A stretch of 64,000 bases of DNA from Cladorrhinum sp. PSN259 (Eukaryota; Ascomycota; Sordariomycetes; Sordariales; Podosporaceae). A program made the translations under genes and the position numbers. The stretch is from contig MU867063.1 in assembly GCA_033725935.1 (NCBI GenBank), positions 367,694 through 431,693 on the forward strand. The letters are read 5' to 3'. Positions 32,521 to 44,700 of the stretch are shown one piece after another (positions within the stretch are counted from its first letter, which is position 1; every line of letters begins with the position of its first letter). The notes beneath the pieces were generated by a model. That model was not told the origin of the DNA and searched no databases. It was given only the letters and a program-made list of their open reading frames with translations.

Positions 32521-33767
32521 ATGTCAACCTCAGAACCCCAGTTAACCCGCGCCTCCGTCGAGGCCGCTCACGAACTCATCAAGCCGTACATCCATGAGAC
32601 CCCAGTCCTCACCAGTAAGACTCTAAACAGGATCGCCTCGACCCCTCGCACACCCGAAGAACTCGAAGGGACAGAATGGGCCGGCCAAGAAGCAGCCAAA
32701 CCCGTCCTACGCCTGCACTTCAAATGCGAAAACTTGCAGAGAATCGGCGCCTTCAAGGCCAGAGGAGCCTTTCACGCCATTGAAAGACTCAAACAAAAGC
32801 CAGGCTGGGAAGAAGGCGGCAGCGAAAGGTCCAAAGGAGTCATCACTCACAGTTCAGGTAATTTATTATTATTTAATCCTCTCTCTCACACCATCCACCC
32901 CCCCCTTTAATACATCAACTAAACAAATGTCCCCAAACAAAAAAAGGCAACCACGCATCCGCCCTGGCCCTGGCAGCAACAACCTCCTCAATCCCCTCCC
33001 ACATCATCATGCCCTCCATCACCTCCCCGCTAAAAATGGCCGCCACAAAATCCCACCACCCCTCCTTGATCTCAGTCTACTTCTCAGGCTCAACCTCCAC
33101 GGAGCGGGAATCCCTCACCGCACAAATCCAATCCCAAACAGGCGCCACATTGATCCCCCCTTACGACCACCCGGACATCATCGCGGGGCAGGGGACAGCC
33201 GCCCTCGAGCTCCTCTCCCAAGTATCTCCCACCAAATTAAACGCAGTAATAACCCCCTGCGGCGGCGGCGGTCTCCTGTCGGGTACAGCCCTGGCCTGCT
33301 CTTCCACCGACAACGACGGCTCAAAAATCAAAGTATTCGGCTCGGAACCGAGCTACCAAGGTGCAGACGACGCCCGACGATCTTTTTACTCGTCTTCCAC
33401 CGGAGAAGGAGGAGCGGGCTCCCGAATCACCACGGTGAAGTCACTCACGATCGCAGACGGCCTGAGAACCCCCGTGGGCAACCTGAACTGGTCAATAATC
33501 TACACGCGAAGGCTCGTATCGGGCATCTACGCCGTCACGGAGTCGCAAATCAAGTCTGCCCTGCGTCTGGTCCTCGAGCGGATGAAGCTGGTCGTCGAGC
33601 CGTCCGCCGTGGTGCCCCTCGCGGTGGCGCTATACAATGAGGACTTTAGGAAAATGGTGGAAGAGGAAGCGGGCGAGGAAGGGTGGGATCTGGGTGTGAT
33701 ATTTAGCGGCGGGAACGTGAGCGTTGAAGGGTTGGCCAAGATCTTTGGAGAGGAGGAAGAAAAGTAA
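32521..33767 (+). CDS. Serine racemase / threonine dehydratase-like PLP enzyme
   Basis: Two exons, 32521-32857 and 32947-33767, 385 residues; the 89-base intron splits the Gly codon of SSGNHA. Fold-type II PLP enzyme: the lysine in IGAFKARGA (K79) should carry the cofactor, SSGNHASALA (from 111) is the substrate-carboxylate loop, and GGGGLLSG binds the PLP phosphate. A Ser/Gly near the C-terminus (VIFSGGNVS) contacts the pyridine nitrogen. No C-terminal ACT regulatory domain is present, unlike biosynthetic threonine deaminase, so this is a short catabolic or racemase-type enzyme. Serine racemase, serine/threonine ammonia-lyase and 3-hydroxyaspartate dehydratase cannot be separated from sequence alone. 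It is divergent from IDO. Confidence 0.9.
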
Positions 33768-34489
33768 AAATGTCGCCTTTGTTGATTTATATTCATGACA
33801 TTCAAGGATTATTCAAGAAACAGTGGATACTCGTAGATTGGGGGGATACCGTGACAGTGAGGAAGAAGTGAGGAAACACTAAGGAATGAAGCGGAGTGAT
33901 GAAGAGACGACGAATAAGCAGGGCAATAAATTCAAGTTTGTCTTGAAGACCATATCCTTGAGATTGAGAAAGAGTAGCTGGATACTGGATCAATGCAGAA
34001 ACGCGTCCAAGGCTAATGTAGTGTAAAGGAGAGAAGTAAACAAGGACCAACTCAAGTCAATAAACACAACAAAATGAAATCGCCCAAAATATGTAAAGCC
34101 CAAAAATGGTTTCATCGCCAAAACAATTCATCTTCATCAGCTTAAAAAGGTATATATGTACAAAAAAAAAGGTGCAAAGCTGAAAAGCACCCAGCAGACA
34201 ACGCAAATGCCGCAAATAACAGTGACTTGATAAAAAACAAAGAAAAAAGGGTTCCTCAGGACTTTTGATATCCCCTAGTGTTTTTTTCTTTACCCATCCC
34301 CCGTAGGACTGAGGTTCCAGTCAGGCCTGTTCTTTTTGTTTGCAACCAACCTCCCGAAACCCAACCAAAACCGTAATCCCATTAAAAAACAGTTGGTATC
34401 AAAAAATCTTTCTTTTGTGATTCCCGAGCAAGCGAAAAATTCAAACCATCAACCATATCCCATCACCAGCGCAAGAGTCAGCAGAAAAT
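33768..34489. other. Convergent 3' spacer
   Basis: Lies between the 3' ends of the PLP enzyme (plus) and ketol-acid reductoisomerase (minus). AT-rich, with A/T runs; no gene or structured RNA found. Confidence 0.55.
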
Positions 34490-35845
34490 TTACTTCTGGT
34501 TCTCGGGGCGGAGGGCACGGACGGCCTTGCCGGCGCGCCAGATCTCGAGGTTGCGGATCTCATCGAGCTCCTTCTCGTACCTGTCACGGTAGTCGGGCTG
34601 AGAGTTGTACTCGAGGGAGCGCTTGGTCTCCTGGCCGGTAACGACGGAGTTGTAGAGGTCGTTGAAGACGGGCTTGAGGGCATCCTTGAACTTGGGGGTC
34701 CAGTCAATGGCACCACGGCGGGCAGTGGTGGAGCAGGCGTCGAACATCCAGTCCATGCCGTATTTGCCAATAAGGGGGTAGAGGGACTGAGTGGCCTCCT
34801 CGACGGTCTCGTTGAAGGCCTCGCTGGGGCTGTGGCCGCGTTCACGAAGAACCTCGTACTGGGCAAGGAACATGCCGTGGATACCGCCCATGAGGCAGCC
34901 GCGCTCACCGTAGAGATCAGACATGACCTCCTTCTCGAAGGTCGTCTCGTAGAGGTAGCCGGAGCCGATGGCGACACCCATGGCGATGGCCTTCTCCTTG
35001 GCCTTGCCGGTCACGTCCTGGTAAACGGCGAAGGAGGAGTTGATGCCGCGGCCCTCCTTGAAGAGGGAGCGGACGGTGCGGCCGGAGCCCTTGGGGGCGC
35101 AGAGAATGACATCGACATCCTTGGGGACCTCGACCTTGGTGAGGTCCTTGAAGACGGGGGAGAAGCCGTGGGAGAAGTAGAGGGTCTGGGAATATCCATG
35201 TCAGTATGACGTACATATCAAAATGTGGGGTAGAGGCAGGGGCAGGGACATACCTTGCCCTTGGTGATCTGGGGGCCAATATGGGGCCAGGTCTCGGACT
35301 GGGCGGCGTCGGAGAGGAGGTTCATGATGATGGTGCCCTTGGAGATGGCCTCATCGACGTCGAAGAGGTTCTTGCCGGGGACCCAGCCGTCCTGGATGGC
35401 GTCCTTCCACGACTTGCCATCCTTGCGCACACCAATGACGACGTTGAGGCCGTTGTCACGGAGGTTGAGACCCTGGCCGTGACCCTGGGAGCCGTAGCCG
35501 ATGAGGGCAAGGGTGTCGTTTTTGAAGTACTCCTGTACAAAGAGAATTCGGGTCAGATCATGCAATTGACTCATTTCATCCGGGATATTATGTGTGACCC
35601 ACCTGGAGCTTCTCAACGGGCCAGTCGGCACGCTCGTAGACATCCTCCTTGGAGCCGGCGAAGTCAATGGTCTTGACGCCGCGGGTCTGCTGTCTGGCAA
35701 CGGGAGCAGAGCGGGCAGCAGCAACGGCGGAAGCACGGACGAGGCCGGCGGCAGCAACGAAGGTGCGTCTCTGGACGGCGGGAGTCACCAATTGGCGAGC
35801 CGCTGGGCTGCGGAGAGCCTTGGAAAAGGTTCTGGAGGCCGACAT
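34490..35845 (-). CDS. ilv-2: Ketol-acid reductoisomerase, mitochondrial
   Basis: Three exons, 35845-35603, 35532-35254 and 35185-34490, 405 residues; both introns are phase 0 and about 70 bases. The enzyme (acetohydroxy-acid isomeroreductase, yeast Ilv5) catalyses the second common step of valine and isoleucine synthesis in mitochondria with NADPH and Mg. The first 60 residues are Arg/Ala/Ser-rich with no acids, a clear presequence. The dinucleotide motif is GYGSQGHGQGLNLRDNG; substrate and metal residues lie in the C-terminal knotted domain (GVAIGSGYLYETTFEKEV, DLYGERGCLMGG, EVLRERGHSPSEAFNET). It ends WRAGKAVRALRPENQK. Extremely strong codon bias toward C/G third bases indicates high expression. 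Intron 1 carries a TGACTCA sequence and the upstream region several TGACTC cores, consistent with cross-pathway control by CPC-1. Confidence 0.97.
35567..35573 (+). promoter_or_regulatory. TGACTCA (CPC-1/Gcn4 consensus) inside ilv-2 intron 1
   Basis: Full seven-base consensus within the 70-base intron 35533-35602. Functional role is inferred only from the motif. Confidence 0.35.
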
Positions 35846-36958
35846 TGTGATGGCGATGTGTGTGAAGGAGGGGGGAGGGAGGAGAGGGGTAATTGGGTTG
35901 ATTGCTTGAGGGGGGGGGAGAAAAAGAAATGTTCTGGATCGAGGAGGCGTGGGCAATGAAAGAGGTTAAATGCTTTCAGAAAATGGATTTCACTGTTCGC
36001 TCTGCGGTTCCCGGATGCTTCCCAACTGCGGTTACCAGGGGACCAGTCACCGGAGCTTCTGCGAGTCAGAGTTTTTTTTTATTTTCGATGTTCCCTGCCG
36101 AACATGTCCCATCTGCTGGCAGCTCCTCACCGACTTCGGGGCTCTTGAGGGAAACTGGCCTGCTGGTGGTGGGGAATTTTGAATTTATGATTGGCTCGTT
36201 TGTGGTGGGTGAATCTGGGGCTGCCAGGGTACAGCGGGGCATCCACCACGTCTCGAGCTTGGATCCAAGCATTGCAGGTGCGAGAGCGGGCGGTTCCTCG
36301 CTGGCCCTTGGCCTCAGCAGATCCTATCAGCGCTGTCCAGTGGCCCTCACCGGCGAGGAGCATGGCGCAACGGCACCACGTAGACAGCTGAAATCGGAGC
36401 ATCGAGTCACCCGACATCCGCATCATACTCCGTGCCTCCTGCGACCGGCCCGTGGCAGCCACGCGGTCATCGTGTTGCTGCCGTCTCGTGCCGGAAGACG
36501 GACGCCCTCCATGCTTGGCACAGGGGACTGGGGGGGCCAAACTCCACATTGTATCAAACATCGGGAGCCGGACCGGAATCATTATCACAAGCATCGGAGA
36601 CGAGCTGACGAGGAGTCATAAGCAAGTAAGCAAGCAAACAAATAAACAAACAAACCACATGCCGGAACGCCTGGCTCTTTTTCCCTCTTCTCGTAACAGT
36701 CATTATTGCAAACCGCCCTCCCATCCATCGTGATGCTCGTCGTCAGCACCGTATCCGTATCTATGTGCCCAGTAATATAAAATCTGCAAGTTTGTTGTGT
36801 ATTCCTCCTCCACCCCAGATATCTGGTGATCCCCTTGACTAAATAGGCACCACCTCCTTCCGCCCCATCCCATCTGACTCACTCTACCACGACGGGCACG
36901 CACCCCCAGGAAATCGTCCTCCTCCTCCTCTTCCTCCTCCAGCATAGGCTCCGATTTT
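35846..36958. promoter_or_regulatory. ilv-2 promoter region with TGACTC elements
   Basis: Upstream of ilv-2 (minus) and 3' of UBC12. TGACTC on the minus strand occurs at 36063-36068, 36404-36409 and 36613-36618 (about 220, 560 and 770 bases before the ATG), and TGACTCA on plus at 36875-36881. TGACTCA is the site of the Gcn4/CPC-1 amino-acid starvation activator. A 239-codon plus-strand frame (35902-36621) has no features and is not called. Confidence 0.5.
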
Positions 36959-37667
36959 CTAAATGAGAACCTTTTCGTACGACTCGCCCCTCACAGATCC
37001 GCCCGACATTGCAATCTTGACGTTGCGCTTGAACCCTTCGCGATTTGCCCTCAAATCATCAGCAGCCTCCTTGTTCAACGGGTCGCTCGCGTTGGGCTCC
37101 AGGAACAAGAACTGCAACCCGACAATAACGGCGTTGAGGTTGAGCACTGGCTTCCAGTCCTCGCGCAGAATGTTGAGGCACACCTTGCCCTCGAGGTCAA
37201 TATTGGGATGATAGATCTTTTCGCGGCACTGCACCTTGGGTGGCTCGTGGGGGAAGGAGGGGGTGATGTTGAAAGTGAAGCTGAATCTGCCGTCCTTGTA
37301 CATGCCCTCGTCGGGCTCAATGTAGAGGATAAAGTGGAGGATATCGTCGGGGTCGGGGAAATCGGTGCGCATTGTTGTGCCGAGGGAGAGTTCGGAAAGA
37401 TCTGGAAGAGGTAAGATTCTTAGTTTAAATACGTGACAGCAAGCGTGGACGGTGATGATGGGAGAGGAGCATACCCTTCTGCACTCGTAATTGCGCCGCC
37501 GTCACCTTCTTCTTCTTGCCGCCAGCTGCAGCTCCTTCGGCATTCTCAGCCTTTTGTTGTTCTTTTTTCTGTTCCACCATCACGAATCAGTATTCATGTC
37601 CCTTCATCTCTCTATCAATCTGTATACCACCGTATTGCATGCGTACCATGGACCATATCTTTAGCAT
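36959..37667 (-). CDS. ubc12: NEDD8-conjugating enzyme E2 (UBC12)
   Basis: Three exons, 37667-37647, 37568-37475 and 37401-36959, 185 residues. Exon 1 has only 21 bases and encodes MLKIWSM; joined to KKEQQKAEN it gives the N-terminal docking peptide typical of UBC12, which binds the NEDD8 E1. The UBC fold follows: DFPDPDDILHFILYI, then HPNIDLEGKVCLNILRE, with active-site Cys113 equivalent to human Cys111, and the C-terminal ASDPLNKEAADDLR. It takes NEDD8 from its E1 and passes it to cullins. Exon 2 begins inside a frame that has its own Met (VEQ...), so a finder that misses the 7-codon exon would give a wrong N-terminus. The insert AAAGGKKKKV before the core is lineage-specific. Confidence 0.95.
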
Positions 37668-38815
37668 CTTGTCTCGTCTTTACCGACCGTAGGTCGCTCG
37701 CTCCGTTTGCGTATAATCGTTTATTTATCTAGATTCTCCCCAAGAAATCGCTAAAGGGAATAAGTAAAAGCCTCGTCGAGGGAAACCCGAGGTATACGGG
37801 ATGTCGCGTGCGTGCGGCGTGTGTTTGTGGTGGTACTCGTAGGTAAGGTTGGTTGGATGGTGGCGGTGGCTAGGAGGGGTTCGGTTTAGTTTTTGGGTAA
37901 GGTACGTTGACAAAAGCTGCAGGTTCGAGTTTCGATTTCTAGAAACCACAAGGTGGGGTAAAAGTGAAAGAGTAACCGGTCCGTCGTCTCAAAAAGACGT
38001 TTTGCAAAGTTGCTACCTGGGAAGAGAAAAATAATAAGCTTGGGTTTAGGGATAGATATTCGTGGATGTATGGGTTCTATATCTGCCTACCAAGCTAACG
38101 CCACCACGACTCACAGCACACGGACGGCCATTTAGGTTGCCAGGCAGACAAGACGGTTCGGAGCAGCAGAGAGGTGCTTGGTCATTGTGGGGCCTCGATC
38201 AGGCCGCTGTGCGGGATGAGGTGCGGGGTCCCACTTTGCACCAATCCACCCCGCTATATCCGGCCGGAGCTTTTTGACCTTGTCCACCGACAACCCCGTT
38301 GCTCTGGACCGCTTACCTTGGTTGCGAATTCGGTGGTCATATCCAACTATGTGCTTGTGCTCCTATCTAACACAATTATCGAAGCAACGAACAACAAAAT
38401 TGAATCCGCAGATCTAAAGCTTTCATATCTTCAACTAGAAAACGCCTCCAGCAATGCCTTGCCTAACTGATAGTAAAATAGTTTCTTAGATCCTTAACCA
38501 CACACCCGACACGCGCAGCATTTTAAAGAGTTAAAGTAAATAAATAAAAAAGAGCTGAAAAAAGAGATCCCGAACCAGCTGAATTTGTTGATTTGTTGTC
38601 AAAACCTCCAACCTCCCTTTACCCCGCCGTGTATATCCCATAGTAGTAGTGTCTCCGCTTTTTTGGTCGTGAAAAACCCCCCCTTCTCCCTTTCTCCGTT
38701 CTGTCGAAAGCAGGAGAGAGCAGTGCCTGATATACAGAAGTATTCCGTGAAAAACCGCAACAACCTGGAACACAGAACAAAACATCCACCCACCCAAATA
38801 CCCCCAGAGTGACGC
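37668..38815. other. Spacer, UBC12 promoter and chitin synthase 3' region
   Basis: No supported gene. Short frames on both strands, no repeats of note. The part up to about 38 kb should be the UBC12 promoter. Confidence 0.5.
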
Positions 38816-41726
38816 TTAACGCCTGGCAAAGCAGCACATGATACCGGTCCTGCCAATGAACCACAAGAAACCGATGAAGCGGACAAGAGACAGACCAGCA
38901 GTTGCGAAAAGGAGGAACTTGAAGAACCACGCAGTTCTTGCGGTAGCCGTTTGCTAGAGATCAAGTTAGCTTTTTGGTCTTTTAATGTTAAAGGGATGGA
39001 TAATGAAACTTACTCCGATGCCGAACGAGTTGAAGTTGTCGCTGGTAATAACCACAGCAAGAGCGCAGTTGCTGAACAGCCACAAAACGACAAGGAAAGT
39101 TCTGAAGGACTTGTACGAGTCCTCGAGATCCTTGGGCTCGGCAGCCTCCTCCTCGTTGAAGGGAGCCAGAGCTCTCCTCACTGTCTGCTCAAACATCTGA
39201 TCGATATCCTCCTGCTCCTTGACGATTTCCTCGACGACGACCTCATCCTTCTCGCCCTTGGTCACTTGAGCAGATGGCAGAGCATCGTTCTTGTCTGAAC
39301 CCTTGGTACCCCACGAGACATCGTGCCAGTTGTTGAAGGAGTAAACCATGAGAATGTTGATGTACGTAGACATGAGCAGCATGTAATAGGGGAAGGAGTG
39401 GAACATGTGCCACGGGTCAAGGTACATGAAAGAAGCCAAGAAGTAGAGACCGTAAATTGTGACCAGGGCCACGAGAATAACGCCTGCTGCGCCCGTCCCG
39501 CCGAATAAGGACTCCATGGCGTTTGCTGCGCTGTCAAGTTTGATTTGTTCGCTGAGCGGCACCTGGAAAGCCTGGACGACAAGGTAGACCGAGAGAACAA
39601 TGATGTAAGCCTGGATCATGCCGAAGAGAATGTACGAAGTAATGTATGTCCACTTGGAACCTTTAGGTCTGTTACCCAAGGCCAAGATGAACTGCAGAAT
39701 GACAAATGCCAGGTAAAGATACTTCAGGACCGCATTAATAATAGGGGTCGCTGAATCACCAAATGGCCAGGCGTGATGTTCAGAGGACGTGTTGGAAGCA
39801 GGAACCGGGGTGCCGACGAGATCCATGATAACAGATGTCGTAAGCCAGTAGGACGAGAGAGAGAACCAGGTGAAGATGAGGTTGAGAAAGTTGTAGATGA
39901 GTTGGATGTGCAAGAAGAACATGCGGAGGATGTTGTGCCCGGAACTGTACATGCGACCGAAATGCATGAGCGCGTACAAACTGGCGGCGAATGAACCGTT
40001 TAGCCAACGACGACGCTGCGAAATGAACTCGGCAGCACCTTCGGGCACATCGGTTTCACCCTTGGCCGCCTTGATGTAGCTCAAATGCCACTTTTGACCC
40101 GCCTTGGCGACGAGCTCGAAGCAAAGAATACGATCTTCGGCCAAGAACATGTTCTTCTTGAAGATATTCATACCCTCAATACCCTTTTTGCCCAGGATAG
40201 CAGACAAGGTGTGGTCACCGTGGAAATACTGCTCCAGCGGCCGGCCCATAATAGCTCTGAATCTGTAGGCAGAGAAGGCACCGGGCAACACACTGACGTA
40301 ACCGAAAGCACTCTCCAGGGGCTTATCGAGAATGTTGGAGATCTTGTACTCGAAGTTCTGGACAGCAACCAGCGGGTTGAGCAGCTTCTTGCCGCCCTTG
40401 CCTAACATTGCGTGAATTTCGCCGCAAGCACCGCCGAGATCCTTGTCATTGTAGAAACCCTCCCACAGGGCGAGGAGAGACTTGGGACTGGGCTTAGTAC
40501 CAGCGTCAAGCAGAATGCACACTTCTGGGTTGAGAATGCGGCCGAAAGCGTTGAAGAGCCAACGATGCGAGTTAATCTTCTTTGTGTTTTTCTGCTTCAG
40601 ACAGAAGATAAACTGCACGGGAGGAAGAGTTGCCGGGCTGTCGTCCGTGGGCCGGATGAGCTGCTGGCTTGGCGTAACCGAGAGCTGGGTAGTGTATTCG
40701 AAGACGTGGGCAACAGTCTCGTTGCCATCAACGTCCTTCTTGACTACACCATCCTGGAACACACCAATTGTTGCCAACACATCAAGAACATTCTTGTCGG
40801 TCTTGTCGATACCGTCGAAGACGAGGCAGACAACAATCTTTTGCCATGCAGGGCCTCCCTTGTTCCAGAAAGAGGACTTCTTGAGATTTACTATGTCCCT
40901 GATGTTTTGCATAACACCGTGAAGCGTTCTGGAAAGGAGAACCTTGTCTTCGTTGTAATAGGTAATGGCGATCAGGAGCTCGGTATGACGGTTGTACATG
41001 CGAGGGCGCAGGTCGTAACCGTTCTTGAGGGTGAAGTCGTTGGGATCGCAAGTGGCAGCAGTGTACCGCATCTTGACGAACTCCTCGTTGTTGCCCTCAG
41101 CATCTCTGTACTTTGGCTGCACAGCGTTTCTGATGGCGCTGGGAACAGGGTAGTCGATACTGAGAACGGAACCTTGGACGAGCTTGACCTTTCTGGTAGC
41201 ATAACGCTTTAGACCGCCGCCGGAAGGAGCAGCAGCTGGGTTCTGTCGTCGGAGCCAGCCCTCGTCTGCGTCCATTGATGACATTCTATAGGACGCATCG
41301 GCGCCAAACTCGCCCCCTTGTCCTGGGTAGTAACCCGGCCCACCAGCGCCCAGCCCACCGCCATATTGACTGCCTCCGGGAGGAGGCGTGGGGTTGCTGC
41401 CGATGCCGACTCTGGTAACGGGGGCATTCGGTGTGTAGGACTCGGTCAAGCTGTATGCGGAAACCGGGCGAACTGGGGGAGTTCCAGCGCCGAGACGATC
41501 TTGATCGTAAACTGCATTCTGGTTGAGGAGCGAAGCTTGGACATCATCGTCCCGGTCGCCTTGCTACGTAGAGGGAAGATGGTGTTAGAAGAGTGTGTTT
41601 TCCCAGCCAAGCATAAAATAAGGTTTTCAATGTTTCTAAACTCACTTGACCGTGTGGTGCATTGAGATCTTGCAGCTGATGGCCGTCATAGCCATCTCCC
41701 CTATCTCCACCGCCGTGGTAAGCCAT
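38816..41726 (-). CDS. chs-1: Chitin synthase, class III (chs-1 type)
   Basis: Three exons, 41726-41646, 41563-39014 and 38953-38816, all phase 0, 922 residues. It polymerises UDP-GlcNAc into wall chitin at the plasma membrane. The N-terminus is short, Gly/Pro/Gln-rich and hydrophilic. The glycosyltransferase core contains ITYYNEDKVLLSRTL, GACGEIHAM, the GDH and AEDRIL motifs and the QRRRWLNGSF signature; about seven membrane segments follow (from HIQLIYNFLNLIFTWFSLSS), then the acidic cytosolic loop and two last helices, the final one in exon 3 (FKFLLFATAGLSLVRFIGFL). Length, the short N-terminus and motif spacing fit class III, the class found only in filamentous fungi. Without exon 3 the reading would end in an unrelated tail after NSFGIG. 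Confidence 0.96.
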
Positions 41727-44700
41727 GATTTAAGGTAGCTAAATGCACGCCCAACCAGGTGTATCACACAATCTTGCTTGTTTTTGTAGGGAATTGGCGA
41801 TTGTTGTCGTGTTTAGGGGAGGAAGTTGGTCAGGTAAGGAGAAATGAAAAAAAAGGAGTCCGACGTCAGTTGCGTTGCCCGTTGCGACTTTGTGGTGTGG
41901 ATGCTCTCTTGGTGCCCAGATCTTTCAGCTGCTGGGACTGAGCAACCCAACGGAAACAAAGGGACGGGAGACAGATGGAGTCAGTTCAGCAACACAAAAG
42001 CTGCTCCACGCCAGAGCAGCAGACGTGTGCAAGTAAAGAGGTTATACGACGAATACTCAGAAAGGTGATGGCGTAGGTTCTGAGGAGAATAGGAAAAAAG
42101 TCGTAAAACTTGGTTTCAGCACTCCGGGCTGGGACGACAGGGCAGCTCAGGAGAGACGGCCCCCCGTCTCTGTTATGAAGTTGGCGAGCGGCCTTGTGGC
42201 TGAGTGGCAGGGATGTGCGAGAAACTGACTCCACCGCCCTCGTTCAGGTTTGCTAGCCCAGGGATGGCCGCGACTGCGAGCCACTCGCTCTTTTGACGAA
42301 CCCAGCCCACAACCACCGTCCACCGCCCAACAGCCTGATGGAACCGACGTCAACCTTCCTTTTTCCTGCAGCTCTCGTCCGAGTCTTGCCAACTGCCAGA
42401 CTTCAGGGGAAAGGCGCCAAGCACCTGTCACGGGCGACCCCTGGCATTTCACCATTTCTCTTTTGTGGTTTTTCAGGAGTGTTTCATGGTGCTCCACTGC
42501 ATCTCGAAAAAGAATGGAAGGATAGGCAGGTATCTAGGGAGTATCTTGCTTTGTATCACTGAGCAAGATGAATATTTCATCCTCCCACCCGACCCGAACG
42601 CCCGCCCGCCCGCATCTTGAGGACGGGATTTTGAGTTTCCATGGCGACGTGGGCAGTGTCTCCTGGAAGTTGTCCAATCTTTTGGTGGGCAATACCAACG
42701 AACACTCGTACAGTCTGGACCGCAGCGGCGGGTACTGTGCGTTGGTCGGCATTTTTAGCGCGCTCCCCTTTAACGTTCCATTTGGGATTCTTGGGTTTCC
42801 AGGGTCTAACTTTTTATTTTTTATTTTGTGGTCTCCATCTCAAATCTATAGATTCTACTGCAGCGAGATTCCATCATTTCATTTGTTGCCAGGTAGGCGA
42901 TGTTGGGCATAAAGGGATCTATCTGGAAACAGCTTTAATGATGATCTTTGGAACCCGCGTCTCGAGAGCGCCCGAAACAGTCGCCCACCCTCCCATCCAT
43001 CCAATCCTGATGCATCCCAGAGCAGACGTGACATCCATCTGGAACCCAATCCCGGACATCTCCGCAACACTTTCTGAACTGTGACTTGTCACCTCAGCAA
43101 ACCTCGGATTTGATGCACTCTGTGCAGCTTATTGCAGCTGCACTTACCCTCGTCATTACGGGAGGCAATCCGTATTCTAGAAACATGCAACACAACAGCA
43201 ACCATCAATTCGCCATCCGCCACATACAGCATCATTGTACGGATCATTGCAGCAAGGTTAAAACGAGAAAGGGGTTTTAAAAAATTTGAAAAAAGAGGTT
43301 TTGGCGTGTTACTTGGACGATCAACTCCGCTTTTACGAACGATCGCCTTACTATGGTAGAAGGACACTCGGATCTCTCGAGTTAAAACAAAAATAGAAAA
43401 TTAGGGCCGGCAGAAGACCCAACCGTGCCAACTTGCACAGTGTCAACAAACAGACAGCCACGACAGCTCACTCATGGTGAGGCTGAGCTCTCCCCCGCCG
43501 ACACTACTGCTGCTCGTCACCACATGGGGAAAAAGGCTTGATCTCGCAGTTCACAGATGCATCAGCCTCGTCCGGGTTCCCTCCAATCCTCTCTTCTGTC
43601 TCCCTTGGCTGCATTGACGAATTTGATAGTTGGTGACCTGCTGCTGCGTTGGTCCTGCAGTCCCCCAAGGATGTAGTTCAACAGTCTCACGGACACAGTG
43701 CAAACGCCTGTACCACATTAAATCGTCTAGGTGCGAGCTTGGCTCATGGTCTCCCGTCGATGACCCGTTCCCGGTGGCCGTTGATGGCCCGTCGAGGTCT
43801 CTGTCGATTGGACCATGAGGTCGTGAAGTGTTACCGCCCACACTGATGTTTTGTTTCGAGCAGCAAACTCCATTCAAGCTTCAAAACATCGGCGAGGGTC
43901 CGTTCAGTCCCTAGGAATTCGATTCGGCTTCTAGAAGTTCTCTCCCGTTGGTAACAACCTCTAAGCGCTTCTAGAGTCCGAGTCCCCCTTGCAACAATGC
44001 AACGAAAAATTACACCTCGAATCATTTTAACTGTTCCTGCCTAGCGTGCTGACTATATCTGGACAAGAAGGCGCAATTATGCAGTCACTTTGATCTCTTC
44101 AACAATCCTTCGAGAATCACAGCTACCAATTAGAAAACACTCAAGTGACGCGAACCAAACAAAGTCTTCATAGAATTCATTCGGTGGCTATACCGTCCAA
44201 GCCTCGAGCTCCGCTCAGAGCTCACCTCATGCTCACCTCAACTTGTATCTGGCCCATGCGCGCGACGGCCAACTCTACCGACATCGCTGGAACTATCAGA
44301 GTGTCTCTCGATCACGCAAGTCTCGGCCAATACAGTATCTTGTCACACTATGTTTCCGAGCTCGGAGATTCGTCGGTTTTGATATCTTCTTGTCCTCCCT
44401 CAAAATAGGGGTTCATAGCATCTCATGTGTCCTTCTTTCTTCTTGACTCGTGGCTCCAGTCTGTTCTGAGCTACCGTGGTTCTGAAGACCGGTAAACTCA
44501 ATTCTAACGCAAAACTCAGCGATGATGCATGCAGACTTAGGGGTTCCTGCAGAGAAGCAAAAGCACGTTCCCACCAGCGGTCCCATTCTTGTCCATAACT
44601 TGGGATGACTTTTGTGGCTGAAGTGGTGGTTTGTCCGTCGAACAGCGGAGGCAAGTAGATGGAAGTTTTTGTGACCTACCACCAAGATTCCTGGCGACTG

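Noticed and set aside
32780..33640. 286-codon frame overlapping the PLP enzyme
   Set aside because: Shadow frame; the spliced PLP enzyme has all family motifs in the other frame.
35902..36621. 239-codon plus-strand frame upstream of ilv-2
   Set aside because: No domain, overlaps the ilv-2 start region on the opposite strand, and composition looks like random GC-rich sequence.
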